A stretch of DNA of 64,000 nt from NCBI GenBank assembly GCA_947572385.1, contig CANPBX010000007.1:1-64000 (forward strand), read 5' to 3'. Positions 1 to 7,365 of this stretch are shown piece by piece. Source of the DNA: an uncultured Clostridia bacterium. Lineage in GTDB: Bacteria; Bacillota; Clostridia; Oscillospirales; Acutalibacteraceae. The position numbers were made by a program, and so were the translations under genes. Within the stretch, counting starts at the first letter, position 1; every line of letters starts with the position of its first letter. The notes under the pieces were generated by a model. It was not told the DNA's origin, made no database searches, and saw only the letters and a program-made list of their open reading frames with translations.

Positions 1-1
1 A

Positions 2-469
2 TTCAATGTGCAGAACTACCAGACTTTCCTGTCTACCCAGTGCGACTCCGCCACACGGAACATAGCCAGGATGTACCCCTATGACCTGTTCGAGGAGGAC
101 GACCAGAACGAGAAGACCCTTAGGGGCAGCAGCCAGGAGATAGCCGCCATGATGACAAAGGATTTACAGGAGCGCGTGGCTATTGCGGGACTTGAGATAC
201 TTGAGGTGCGTATAACCCACCTGAGCTACGCCCCAGAGATAGCGGCGGCTATGCTCCAGCGCCAGCAGGCTGAGGCTGTTGTAGCTGCCCGGAAGAAGAT
301 AGTTGAAGGGGCCGTGGGCATGGTGGAGATGGCCTTGGACCAGCTCAGTGAGGATCAGGTTGTGGCATTGGACGACGAGCGCAAGGCCGCGATGGTGAGC
401 AACCTCTTGGTGGTACTCTGCGGCAGTAAGGACGCCCAGCCAGTAGTGAACAGCGGCTCAATTTATTAA
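2..469 (+). CDS. SPFH (band 7/stomatin-like) domain protein, 3' part only
   Basis: The reading frame is open through the left window edge, so this is the C-terminal ~155 residues of a longer protein. The GTG at 8 is just an internal valine. Visible features fit the end of an SPFH domain and its following helix: a segment with [20 protein letters not shown], then the alanine/glutamine-rich stretch [20 protein letters not shown] typical of the helix after the fold. SPFH proteins form oligomeric membrane-associated scaffolds. The N-terminal membrane anchor is outside the window. The gene ends 14 bases before a small ribbon-helix-helix gene, probably its operon partner. The family call is good; the cellular role is not known from sequence. 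Confidence 0.85.
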   Translation, partial: FNVQNYQTFLSTQCDSATRNIARMYPYDLFEEDDQNEKTLRGSSQEIAAMMTKDLQERVAIAGLEILEVRITHLSYAPEIAAAMLQRQQAEAVVAARKKIVEGAVGMVEMALDQLSEDQVVALDDERKAAMVSNLLVVLCGSKDAQPVVNSGSIY

Positions 470-483
470 GGACGGGACTGCCT

Positions 484-657
484 ATGGACGAGAAGGAGAA
501 AGCCAAAAAGCAGATACTGCTGCGGATATCCCCCACACTCTGGAAGGAGCTGGCTCAGTGGGCGGAGGATGACTTTCGCTCTATTAACGGGCAGATAGAA
601 TTTTTGCTGACGGAGTGTGTGCGCAAGCGCAAGGGCGGCGGGAAGCCCATAGAATAA
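484..657 (+). CDS. Small ribbon-helix-helix (Arc-like) protein
   Basis: This is a 57-residue ORF starting at ATG 484, with AAGGACGGG just upstream as a plausible ribosome site. It reads MDEKEKAKKQILLRISPTLW, continues with an amphipathic helix containing WKELAQWAEDD, then SINGQIEFLLTECVRKRK and a Gly/Lys tail. A short strand followed by two helices, with a SINGQIEFLL second helix, is the Arc/MetJ ribbon-helix-helix pattern, so DNA binding is likely. It lies 14 bases behind the SPFH gene and probably shares its transcript. It may act as a regulator or as a structural partner of the SPFH protein; the sequence does not decide this. Confidence 0.7.
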   Translation: MDEKEKAKKQILLRISPTLWKELAQWAEDDFRSINGQIEFLLTECVRKRKGGGKPIE

Positions 658-659
658 AA

Positions 660-722
660 AGTTCGCCAGCCTTTCAAGGCTGCAGGGTGTGGGGCAGCGC
701 TCCGCGGCCTTGCCGAAGGCCA
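660..722 (+). repeat. Dispersed palindromic repeat, copy 1
   Basis: A GC-rich stretch contains GCAGGGTGTGGGGCAGCGC followed by a weakly palindromic CCGCGG and TTGCCGAAGGCC. Related cores occur at 800-870 (inverted), 28174-28262, 28876-28950 (inverted) and 51408-51475, always just after or between genes. No coding potential is evident. Confidence 0.55.
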
Positions 723-739
723 AAAGAATACAAAAGGAA

Positions 740-776
740 ATTAGGGCTTTTCCAAAGGAAAAGCCCTAATTGTTTT
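740..776 (+). terminator. Rho-independent terminator after the SPFH/RHH pair
   Basis: A long perfect stem uses TTAGGGCTTTTCC and its complement around an AAA loop (740-770), followed by TGTTTTGGGG. Nearly the same stem recurs at 28827 and 38232. Confidence 0.8.
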
Positions 777-799
777 GGGGAGATTTTTTGATCTTTCGC

Positions 800-870
800 T
801 TCGCTCGAACTCAAGGCCGTGGGACGCTGTCCCACACCCTGCCACTTTTGAAAAAGTGGACAAAACTTTT
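800..870 (-). repeat. Dispersed palindromic repeat, copy 2 (inverted)
   Basis: On the minus strand this reads AAAAGTTTTGTCCACTTTTT, then a core with GGCAGGGTGTGGGACAGC and its complement, and ends in CGAGCGAAGCGAAAG. It matches the copy at 28174-28262 module for module. It sits downstream of the flavodiiron gene stop. Confidence 0.6.
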
Positions 871-873
871 AAT

Positions 874-2664
874 TTACTCTATCCTCTCAAAATCCGCAGG
901 CCCATGCTTGCACAGCGGGCACACAAAGTCATCCGGAAGCTCGTCGCCCTCATAGACATACCCGCAGACCTTGCAGACCCAGCCCTTCTTGCCCTCAGTC
1001 TCAGGCTTCGGCTTTACGTTGTTCTGATAGTATGTGTAGGTCATGGTCTCCACATGAGAGATGACCCTGGACTCTGTCACGCTGCAAATAAACATCCCAT
1101 GGGTGTCAAGGTCCACATACTGCTCTACCTTCAGGGACATGAAGGAGTTGATATACATAGGCAGGAATGCCAGCCCGTTGTCGGAGCGCAGAATCTCCTG
1201 CCCGGCAAATTTGTCAGCAGAGCGCCCGCTCTGGAATCCGAAGTTCTGGAAGATGGAGAATGGGGCGTCCTGGCTGAGGCAGTTGATATTCATTTTCCCG
1301 GTCTGCTTTATCACATGGTGGGAGTAGTTGTCTTTGTTAATGCACACGGCAATGCGGTTGGGTGTGTTTGTCACCTGGGTGACGGTGTTCACGATTAGTC
1401 CATTGTCCTTTTTGCCGTCGTTGCTGGTGATAACATAGAGGCCGTAGCCGATGTTAAAGAGGGCGGTCAGGTCGTGCTTATCGGCAGTATCGTCCTGACG
1501 GGCCAGGTAATCCTGGCAGAGGTTGGTGGCAAGGGCCTCCAGCTTCTCGCTGCTCTCAGCGTTCAGCGCGGACCTGATCGTTACCACGGGCTCCGCCATA
1601 GTCAGTTTCTTGGACTTTTCCAGCATACCCTTCATCACCCTTGCGGCCATAGGCGCCCAGGAGCCGTTCTCAATAAGGGCCACGGTGCGGTTTTGGAAGT
1701 TGCGCTCGGTGAGATGGGTTATAAACTCCCGCATGTAGGGGAATATTTCGGCGTTATAGGTGGTGGTGGCAAGCACCAGTTTGTTATAGCGGAAGGCATC
1801 CTCCACGGCCTCGGCCATGTCGGTGCGGGCCAGGTCGTGGACTGCCACCTTCGGGCAGCCCTTCTGCCGAAGCTTCTCGGCGAAGCTCTCAACAGCCCTT
1901 TTGGTGTTGCCGTAAACAGAGGTGTATGCGATCACAATGCCCTCGCTCTCGGGGGTATATGAGGACCATAGGTCGTACTTTTTGATATAGTGCCCCAGAT
2001 TTTCCTTGAGCACCGGGCCGTGGGTGGGACAGATGACCTGTATGTCGAGCCCGGCGGCTTTCTTTAGAAGGGACTGGACCTGAGCGCCATACTTGCCTAC
2101 AATGCCGATATAGTACCTTCTGGCCTCGCAGTCCCAGTCCTCCTCAACGTCCAGCGCCCCGAACTTGCCGAAGCCGTCCGCAGAGAACAGCACCTTGTCT
2201 GTAATATCATAGGTAACGATGACCTCAGGCCAGTGTACCATGGGGGCAGCTACGAAGGCGAAGGTGTGCCCGCCGGTGGTGAGGGAATCACCCTCCTTGA
2301 CGACCATCCTGCGGTCCTCAAAGCTGTCCCCGAAGAACTGGCCCATCATGGCGAAGGCCTTCTCGCTGGAGACGATAGTTGTGTCCCTATATGCCTGCAT
2401 GAAAGCGGCAATGCTGCCGGCGTGGTCGGGCTCCATATGCTGGATGATGAGGTAGTCGGGCTTGCGGCCCGCAAAGACGCTCTCCAGATTGTCCAGCCAC
2501 TGGTGGGTGAAGTGGGCGTCAACTGTGTCGAACACCGTCACTTTTTCATCCAGCACCACATAGGAGTTATAGGCCATGCCGTTGGGCACAACGTACTGCC
2601 CCTCGAACAGATCAACTTCATGGTCGTTCACTCCAACATACTTGATATCCCGGGTAATTTCCAT
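874..2664 (-). CDS. Flavodiiron protein fused to flavin reductase and rubredoxin
   Basis: This 596-residue multidomain enzyme reduces O2 (and possibly NO) to protect an anaerobe. The N-terminal diiron beta-lactamase fold carries the ligands HMEPDH (His76, Glu78, Asp80, His81), His144, Asp163 and His215. A flavodoxin domain begins near residue 254 with AYTSVYGNTK, the FMN phosphate loop. A flavin-reductase-like domain follows at roughly 400-545. The C-terminus is a rubredoxin with CKVCGYVYEG and CPLCKHG. All four modules on one chain would let electrons pass internally from a reductant to the diiron site. The start is ATG 2664 behind AAAGGAG. The metallo-hydrolase gene lies 50 bases upstream on the same strand and may be co-transcribed. 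The function is secure by domain order; the preferred gas substrate is unknown. Confidence 0.95.
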   Translation of the reverse strand: MEITRDIKYVGVNDHEVDLFEGQYVVPNGMAYNSYVVLDEKVTVFDTVDAHFTHQWLDNLESVFAGRKPDYLIIQHMEPDHAGSIAAFMQAYRDTTIVSSEKAFAMMGQFFGDSFEDRRMVVKEGDSLTTGGHTFAFVAAPMVHWPEVIVTYDITDKVLFSADGFGKFGALDVEEDWDCEARRYYIGIVGKYGAQVQSLLKKAAGLDIQVICPTHGPVLKENLGHYIKKYDLWSSYTPESEGIVIAYTSVYGNTKRAVESFAEKLRQKGCPKVAVHDLARTDMAEAVEDAFRYNKLVLATTTYNAEIFPYMREFITHLTERNFQNRTVALIENGSWAPMAARVMKGMLEKSKKLTMAEPVVTIRSALNAESSEKLEALATNLCQDYLARQDDTADKHDLTALFNIGYGLYVITSNDGKKDNGLIVNTVTQVTNTPNRIAVCINKDNYSHHVIKQTGKMNINCLSQDAPFSIFQNFGFQSGRSADKFAGQEILRSDNGLAFLPMYINSFMSLKVEQYVDLDTHGMFICSVTESRVISHVETMTYTYYQNNVKPKPETEGKKGWVCKVCGYVYEGDELPDDFVCPLCKHGPADFERIE

Positions 2665-2714
2665 TGCGATTCTCCTTTGACTTATTTATAATATATAAGA
2701 AATATATATTTAGC

Positions 2715-3326
2715 TTATTTATACTCGAACACCAGGGTCCCAGGCGCCATATCTTCGGTGATTTCAGCACTGTCAGAGCCGAGCCTTGTCACGTTCTCAC
2801 AAAGCCCAAGGAACTCCTCAACAGTACCCAGCACATCAAAGCCGAAGCTGCCGCTCCTGTAGTGCATGGGTATCACCACCCTGGGATTCACCGCCTGCAC
2901 TATCTTCATGGCCTCCTCTGGCCCGACGGTGTAAAACCCGCCTACAGGTATCAGCATAGCCGTGACGCCCTGAAGCTGCTCTATCGCTTCTGGACCAGGC
3001 ATACAGCCGATATCCCCCATATGGGCTATGCTCACGCCGCCGGCCTTTAGGATATGCACAAGGTTTGCCCCGCGCTGTTCACCGCCGCAGCTGTCATGGG
3101 CGGTCTCAAGGGTGGTCACCTTAAAATGGGAGGCATCCCCCGAGAGCCTGACCCCGGCGGTATAGTTATGGTCGTAGTGCTGGTGGCTGCACAGCACCAT
3201 TCCGGCAGTCTCGCCTATGTCCCTGAATCCGGGGACGCTGCCGGGGGCGAAGGGGTCCAGCACTATAGCCTGTCCCTCATATTCAGCCCTAAAACAGGAA
3301 TGCCCAAGCCATTTTAGTTTTATCAT
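2715..3326 (-). CDS. MBL-fold metal-dependent hydrolase (UPF0173/YtkL-like)
   Basis: This is a protein of 203 residues. I chose the start at ATG 3326 because AGGAGG lies just upstream and the protein then opens MIKLKWLGHSCFRAEYEG, the usual start of this metallo-beta-lactamase subfamily. A start at 3383 would add a non-homologous N-terminus. Metal-binding motifs visible are CSHQHYDHN near residue 45, HMGDIG and PMHYRSG. The exact substrate of this family is not established. The gene precedes the flavodiiron gene on the same strand, but a functional link is only inference. Confidence 0.85.
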   Translation of the reverse strand: MIKLKWLGHSCFRAEYEGQAIVLDPFAPGSVPGFRDIGETAGMVLCSHQHYDHNYTAGVRLSGDASHFKVTTLETAHDSCGGEQRGANLVHILKAGGVSIAHMGDIGCMPGPEAIEQLQGVTAMLIPVGGFYTVGPEEAMKIVQAVNPRVVIPMHYRSGSFGFDVLGTVEEFLGLCENVTRLGSDSAEITEDMAPGTLVFEYK

Positions 3327-3457
3327 GTCAGCCTCCTGAAATTCAATTCTCTGGTGTACATGCCTATTATAACCAGTTGCCACCGCTTTGTCAATTTAAC
3401 TTTAATATAAACCAAGGCCCCGGTCTCCCGGAGCCTGGAAAATCCTATTGCATTCGG

Positions 3458-4456
3458 CTATTGCTCCCGGCGCCTTATGTCCATGCTGCCGGAGGTGGTG
3501 TTCATGCGTATGCTGGCTTCGCCGCCGCCGCAGCGCTTCCTGCCGCCTCCCAGGTCCTCGGTGGGGAAGGCACATTTAAAGCTGCCGGATACGCTGTCGT
3601 GCTCCACGGTGAAGCCGGAGCCTCCGGGGAGCTCAAGAGCAAGGCCGCCTGAGACGGAGTCCATGTCCACGACCTCGGGCGGTGAGGTCAGGCTCATGAG
3701 GATATCGCCGGAGATGGTGTTTGCATTGAACTCTGCGGCCTGTCCCGAGAGCCTGCAGGAGCCGGACACGGTGTCGATCATAAGAGCCTCCGAGGTCACG
3801 CCGGAGAACTCCATGCCGCCGCTTACGGTGTTTACGATCATGCTCCCGGAGGCTGAGACGTTGCTGAGCTCAACGCCACCGCTGACGGTATTCATATTCA
3901 CCTCACCCCCGGAGCAGGCGCTGACATTAAGCTCACCGCTGACCGTAGAGATATCTACCGTCTCTGCTTTGCATCCAGTGACGGACATATCACCGCCGGT
4001 GTTGGAGACGTCCAGGGTGATAAGCTCCTGGGAGAGTCCTGCGGGCAGCAGTACCTCCAGTTCCTTGTCCTTCTGCCCGAACCAGCCAAGGTTTATGTTG
4101 AAGAACCTTCTGAACCACTGGCCGTCCCAGCGCACGGTGAGCACTCCGGAGCCGACGCTCACCTTCATTTTGTCGGACTCATCCAGGCTTTTTGCACTGC
4201 GCTCGGTGACGTGGATCTTATCGTCAGGGCTTATCCCCACGGTGACCGGTCCTGTGAGCCAGGATATATCCAGGCTGTCTACCTCATCATCCGCAGGGTC
4301 TATAGCAAGTGTGTTCTCATGGCCACGGACTACATCGGACTTTATAGGGCGGCTGCCAGGCTCCGCGGCAAGGCCGATGACCAGTACGCAGGTGAAGAAA
4401 ACTGCTGCTATGGCGCAGGCGGTTATAGTGAATATATGGCGTTTTTTCAGTTTCAT
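3458..4456 (-). CDS. DUF4097 beta-repeat protein with N-terminal membrane anchor
   Basis: The protein has 332 residues. Residues 7-30 are a hydrophobic signal/anchor, followed by an extracytoplasmic region. From about residue 150 there are eight turns ending in a T/S-V/I/T-SG motif (STVSGEL, NTVSGGV, NTVSGGM, DTVSGSC, NTISGDI, DSVSGGL, DSVSGSF, NTTSGSM) spaced about 20 residues apart. This is the hallmark of the DUF4097 parallel beta-helix. Such proteins commonly sit beside PadR and HAAS-domain genes, as here: the gene starts 12 bases after the HAAS gene. The likely role is envelope stress sensing or polymer binding at the cell surface, which is inference. A direct biochemical activity is unknown. 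Confidence 0.85.
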   Translation of the reverse strand: MKLKKRHIFTITACAIAAVFFTCVLVIGLAAEPGSRPIKSDVVRGHENTLAIDPADDEVDSLDISWLTGPVTVGISPDDKIHVTERSAKSLDESDKMKVSVGSGVLTVRWDGQWFRRFFNINLGWFGQKDKELEVLLPAGLSQELITLDVSNTGGDMSVTGCKAETVDISTVSGELNVSACSGGEVNMNTVSGGVELSNVSASGSMIVNTVSGGMEFSGVTSEALMIDTVSGSCRLSGQAAEFNANTISGDILMSLTSPPEVVDMDSVSGGLALELPGGSGFTVEHDSVSGSFKCAFPTEDLGGGRKRCGGGEASIRMNTTSGSMDIRRREQ

Positions 4457-4468
4457 TTATTCTCCTCC

Positions 4469-5170
4469 TCACTTGCCGCTCTGGTTCATAATGGAGCTTA
4501 AGAGGGTGTTCACTATCACGTCGATGGCTGGGGCTATAAGGAAGATGACCCATGTGATGTACCACTTCCCGGTGCCGAAGCTGAGGATAAAGTAGAGGGC
4601 AAGCACCAAAGGCCAGAAGGCTCCGTTAAATGCGGCGATATAGTGCCTCTTAACGGTCTTCTGCCGCTGCCACTGCTGGAAGTCCTTCACCACAGATCCG
4701 GGTACTGGCTGCGGGGCTTGCGGGTGGGCCCACTTGTCATAGACCAGAAGCCCAACGCCTGCAGCTATCATTATGAACATGCCGATGGGCCCCAGAGCAC
4801 CGTCGAGAAAGCTGTCGCCAAAGAGCTCCCCGAAGAGGATGGGAGGTACTACGCTTAGGATAAACAGCATTACAGCCAATGTGCGTACCAAAGCCCTGCG
4901 GTGGTCAGGCTGGGGCTGAGGGTAGTAGACAGGCGGGGGCACAGGATCGCCGTTCTCGTCGTCCTCAAGCTGGGAGAAAAGCTCCCGGACGTCGCCTATG
5001 CTCATTATCGTTAGATTATAGGCGTCCTCAGGGTCCTTGCCCTCGCCTACAAGGGCGTAATACTTCTCTATCAGATTCTGTGTGAGCTCTATTTTAAGCT
5101 CATAGGCCCGCTGGGTGCGGGGGGCGCTCTCAAAGAGCTGGTCCATGTATTCGCGTATCCTGTATTCCAT
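4469..5170 (-). CDS. HAAS-domain (permease prefix domain) membrane protein
   Basis: The protein has 233 residues. The cytoplasmic N-terminus (1-75), MEYRIREYMDQLFESAP then a helical region with ELTQNLIEKYYALVGEGKDP and AYNLTIMSIGDVREL, is a HAAS/permease-prefix-1 domain. After a proline-rich linker there are four hydrophobic segments near residues 91-112, 127-146, 186-204 and 207-228. It is the middle gene of padR / HAAS / DUF4097, 31 bases after padR and 12 before the DUF4097 gene. By analogy with such operons it is a membrane partner of the DUF4097 protein; the sequence does not show a transport or catalytic role. Confidence 0.8.
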   Translation of the reverse strand: MEYRIREYMDQLFESAPRTQRAYELKIELTQNLIEKYYALVGEGKDPEDAYNLTIMSIGDVRELFSQLEDDENGDPVPPPVYYPQPQPDHRRALVRTLAVMLFILSVVPPILFGELFGDSFLDGALGPIGMFIMIAAGVGLLVYDKWAHPQAPQPVPGSVVKDFQQWQRQKTVKRHYIAAFNGAFWPLVLALYFILSFGTGKWYITWVIFLIAPAIDVIVNTLLSSIMNQSGK

Positions 5171-5201
5171 ATGGGTGTCTCCTTTTTTATAATAAATAAG
5201 G

Positions 5202-5528
5202 TCATGAAGTTATGAGGGTCTGTATCAGCCTTTGGGACTGCTCCCATTCCTCCAGCATCCTGTGGTACTCCTGCACCCCGGCGGGGGTTATGGAGTAATA
5301 CCGCCGCCGGGCCCCGGTGTTCTCATCTCCCCAGTAGGAAGAGATAAAACCCAGCTGTTCGAGCCTGCGGAAGGCCGTATACAGGGTGGCCTCCTTTAGT
5401 TCATACTGACCGCCTGTCTTTTCGGATATGGAGCGGTTTATCTTATAGCCGTAGCTGTCGCCGCTCATGAGGTGGGCCAGGATAATGGTGTCGGTGTGTC
5501 CGCGTATCATATCTGACGCAATGGACAT
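5202..5528 (-). CDS. PadR family transcriptional regulator
   Basis: The protein has 108 residues and consists of a winged helix with the PadR signature: MIRGHTDTIILAHL, SGDSYGYKI, KEATLYTAFRRLEQLGFI, then the wing TGARRRYYSITPAG. It is the first gene of the operon with the HAAS and DUF4097 proteins and is expected to repress it. A near-perfect palindrome at 5563-5587 overlaps the -35 box of the only visible promoter and is the obvious operator. The start is ATG 5528, behind GAAAGGAGGGGTAAC. The ligand or signal is unknown. Confidence 0.9.
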   Translation of the reverse strand: MSIASDMIRGHTDTIILAHLMSGDSYGYKINRSISEKTGGQYELKEATLYTAFRRLEQLGFISSYWGDENTGARRRYYSITPAGVQEYHRMLEEWEQSQRLIQTLITS

Positions 5529-5551
5529 GTTACCCCTCCTTTCATGGTATC

Positions 5552-5587
5552 ATTGTACACCCATATACTTCGCCTGTCAAGGTATAT
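5552..5587 (-). promoter_or_regulatory. padR operon promoter with palindromic operator
   Basis: On the minus strand, TTGACA (5575-5580) and TACAAT (5552-5557) are 17 bases apart. The palindrome ATATACTT-N8-AAGGTATAT (5563-5587) covers the -35 box and the outer spacer. That arrangement fits autorepression by the PadR protein encoded immediately downstream. The protein-site pairing is inference. Confidence 0.7.
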
Positions 5588-5658
5588 TTTGAGGGAATAT
5601 ACTTACAAGTTTATTAAGAAGTTTTCTAAAAACATTCGGTTATAAATACATATTTTTC

Positions 5659-5686
5659 TTGACAAATATCATTTTTATTGTACACT
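5659..5686 (+). promoter_or_regulatory. Likely promoter of the protease / membrane-protein island
   Basis: TTGACA (5659-5664) and TACACT (5681-5686) are 16 bases apart, in a strongly AT-rich stretch 60 bases before the protease start. The TATATATAG just after offers an alternative -10. Confidence 0.55.
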
Positions 5687-5745
5687 ATATATAGACAAAG
5701 ATAATTACAATATCTTTAAAAGTTTTAGAATGAGTGCTTTATACA

Positions 5746-6739
5746 ATGAAAACTCATTTAAACAAATCGGCGGCTACAGCTATTTGTGTGGCTTTGGTGC
5801 TTTCTTTAGTACAAATGCCTGCGAGTGCCAGTGAAGAACCGGAACTATACACTATTGAAGTGTCTGCGTTAGCTGGTTCCAATGGAGCCTATCATTATAA
5901 CTTGATAACTGGGGAAGAAACTTATTCCCCACCAGACCAATGTGGTTACGGTAGTGCGCCTTCCGTTTCGGCGTCCATAGGACTTCAAGAGGAGCAACCT
6001 GCTCCACATATTATAGTTGGTTCTGATAACAGACAGATGGTTACCAGTCTGTTAGAGAGAGAAGAAAGCACTTGTTTGATAGGAACAAGATATGGTGGTG
6101 ATGTTATGAAAGGGACCGGATGGCTATTAGATAATAATTATATGATAACTGCAGGCCACATGGTATATGATTTACATGGTTATGCAGACCATATAGCTGT
6201 ATATATTGGCGCAACAGGAGGAACTTATAAACAGTATAGGCTTGCAACAGAGTACCATGTTGGCGGAGACTATGTAAAAAATGTAGACTCGTATTATAGC
6301 TTGGGAATGTATGACGATTGGGGTATTGTAAAATCTCGCCTCACCAGTGAATCGTACAGTGGGTATGTTGGGTAGACATACCGTAAATAGCGCTTCGGAT
6401 ATGACAGGAGTATACTATACGCAAGGTTATCCGATGGATAGGAACATTGCTATGGGGAAAACTCTGGAAGAATGGAACAAGTGGTATATGTTCAGAACAA
6501 GTGGTACAATAAAGGCGGATAGAGCAAGAATGTTACCTGTAGTGTCTACCGCTATTGATGTATATGCAGGGCAAAGTGGATCACCATTATATAGCTATAG
6601 GCCGGGTAAGGGATATTGTGCAGAAGGGATCATTGTATCCAGCGGCGAGGCTGACGCTGGTGATGGTGACAGGAACTTCATTATTCTTTTAAATACCTGG
6701 CTACAAGACCGTATAAATTGGCATCTCCAGGAGGGATGA
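5746..6739 (+). pseudogene. V8/glutamyl-endopeptidase-like secreted serine protease, frameshifted
   Basis: The first part (ATG 5746, alternative GTG 5734) has a signal peptide ending near MPASA, then CLIGTRYGGDVMKGTGW, the catalytic His in ITAGHMVYD and the Asp in YDDWGIVK. It then leaves frame and stops at 6373-6375. The next frame continues the same fold from about 6332: LASPVNRTVGMLG, GYPMDR, and the catalytic Ser in GQSGSPLY, ending at 6739. A single extra base near 6334 explains it: without it the text reads IVKLASPVNRTVGMLG, matching V8-family spacing. All three catalytic residues are present across the two pieces, so inactivation is recent or the shift is a base-calling error. The region is visibly AT-rich compared with its neighbours, suggesting transfer. 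The stop overlaps the ribosome-site region of the next gene. Confidence 0.8.
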
Positions 6740-6740
6740 T

Positions 6741-7253
6741 ATGACAAATAGTAGAAAAATTCTACTTAAGACTATTCTGGCAGTCCTTGGTGTATTACTG
6801 GTATTAACCTTCATAATAGCTGGCATATCAATCTGGGAAAACCGCATAGAGAACCAGTTCCCAAAATGGGAGAAAGTTTCGGATACAGAGGACAGGGGTT
6901 TTGAATCAAACCCAGATGTTGAGATGCGGTTTACTGGAATTGATTTTGACGTAGAGCTTCATAATGGCCGTCATGCGGACATGGTCCTGGTGGACGTTAA
7001 TGTCAATACACCGGACGGTGCGGGTTTTGACGACGGTCACTTAACAGTGGACTACTTGTATAAAGATGAATGGTATAATGTGTACTATCTGTATATGGGA
7101 ACAGCTTCCGCGCCGGGAGTTAGAGGTAATTTTCATGATATAATGGAGTTCCCTGTGCCTTGCGGGTTATTTGCGAAGGATGGGACGTACCGTATGTTCA
7201 TAGATGGGTTCGGGTGTTTCGATATTGACATCATTGGGATGGAGGATGTCTAA
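6741..7253 (+). CDS. Unrecognised single-pass membrane protein, copy 1
   Basis: The protein has 170 residues and I do not recognise the family. A short basic N-terminus is followed by one hydrophobic segment (about residues 9-30), then an exported domain beginning ISIWENRIENQFPKWEKVSD. It contains PDVEMRFTGIDFDVEL, a central YLYKDEWYNVYYLY and a C-terminal GLFAKDGTYRMFIDGFGCFD. It starts two bases after the protease stop, and its ribosome site AGGAGG lies inside the last protease codons, so translation is coupled. A close paralogue follows at 7366. Coupling suggests a partner of the secreted protease (chaperone, inhibitor or immunity protein), but this is inference only. Confidence 0.8.
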   Translation: MTNSRKILLKTILAVLGVLLVLTFIIAGISIWENRIENQFPKWEKVSDTEDRGFESNPDVEMRFTGIDFDVELHNGRHADMVLVDVNVNTPDGAGFDDGHLTVDYLYKDEWYNVYYLYMGTASAPGVRGNFHDIMEFPVPCGLFAKDGTYRMFIDGFGCFDIDIIGMEDV

Positions 7254-7365
7254 AATGGCTGCTGGGACTGGCTGGAGAATCCGATTATGAAGGAAGGGAA
7301 CGTGAAGAAGATGGAGCGTGATTGGCTACAAGACTATATATATGAACTTCTGCATGGGTGACGAT
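7254..7365 (+). pseudogene. Chimeric relic: histidine-phosphatase piece joined to protease tail
   Basis: Bases 7264-7310 match 9194-9240 of the nearby histidine phosphatase gene with two mismatches, and 7256-7273 match 9135-9152. The two pieces join at the shared word GGGACTGGCT, as if the intervening 59 bases were lost between direct repeats. The frame continues into DWLQDYIYELLHG and a stop at 7359-7361, resembling the protease C-terminus TWLQDRINWHLQEG. The frame is the same as that of copy 1 and follows its stop directly. It reads as debris from the duplication that created copy 2; a 24-residue ORF from ATG 7287 is possible but unlikely to matter. Confidence 0.7.

Noticed and set aside
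3477..4595. 372-codon plus-strand frame opposite the DUF4097 gene
   Set aside because: Its Ser/Pro/Thr-rich product is the complement of the T-V-S-G repeats; no start signal or homology.
7318..7365. GTG 7318 as start of copy 2
   Set aside because: The extra 16 codons are the degraded protease tail; ATG 7366 aligns with copy 1.
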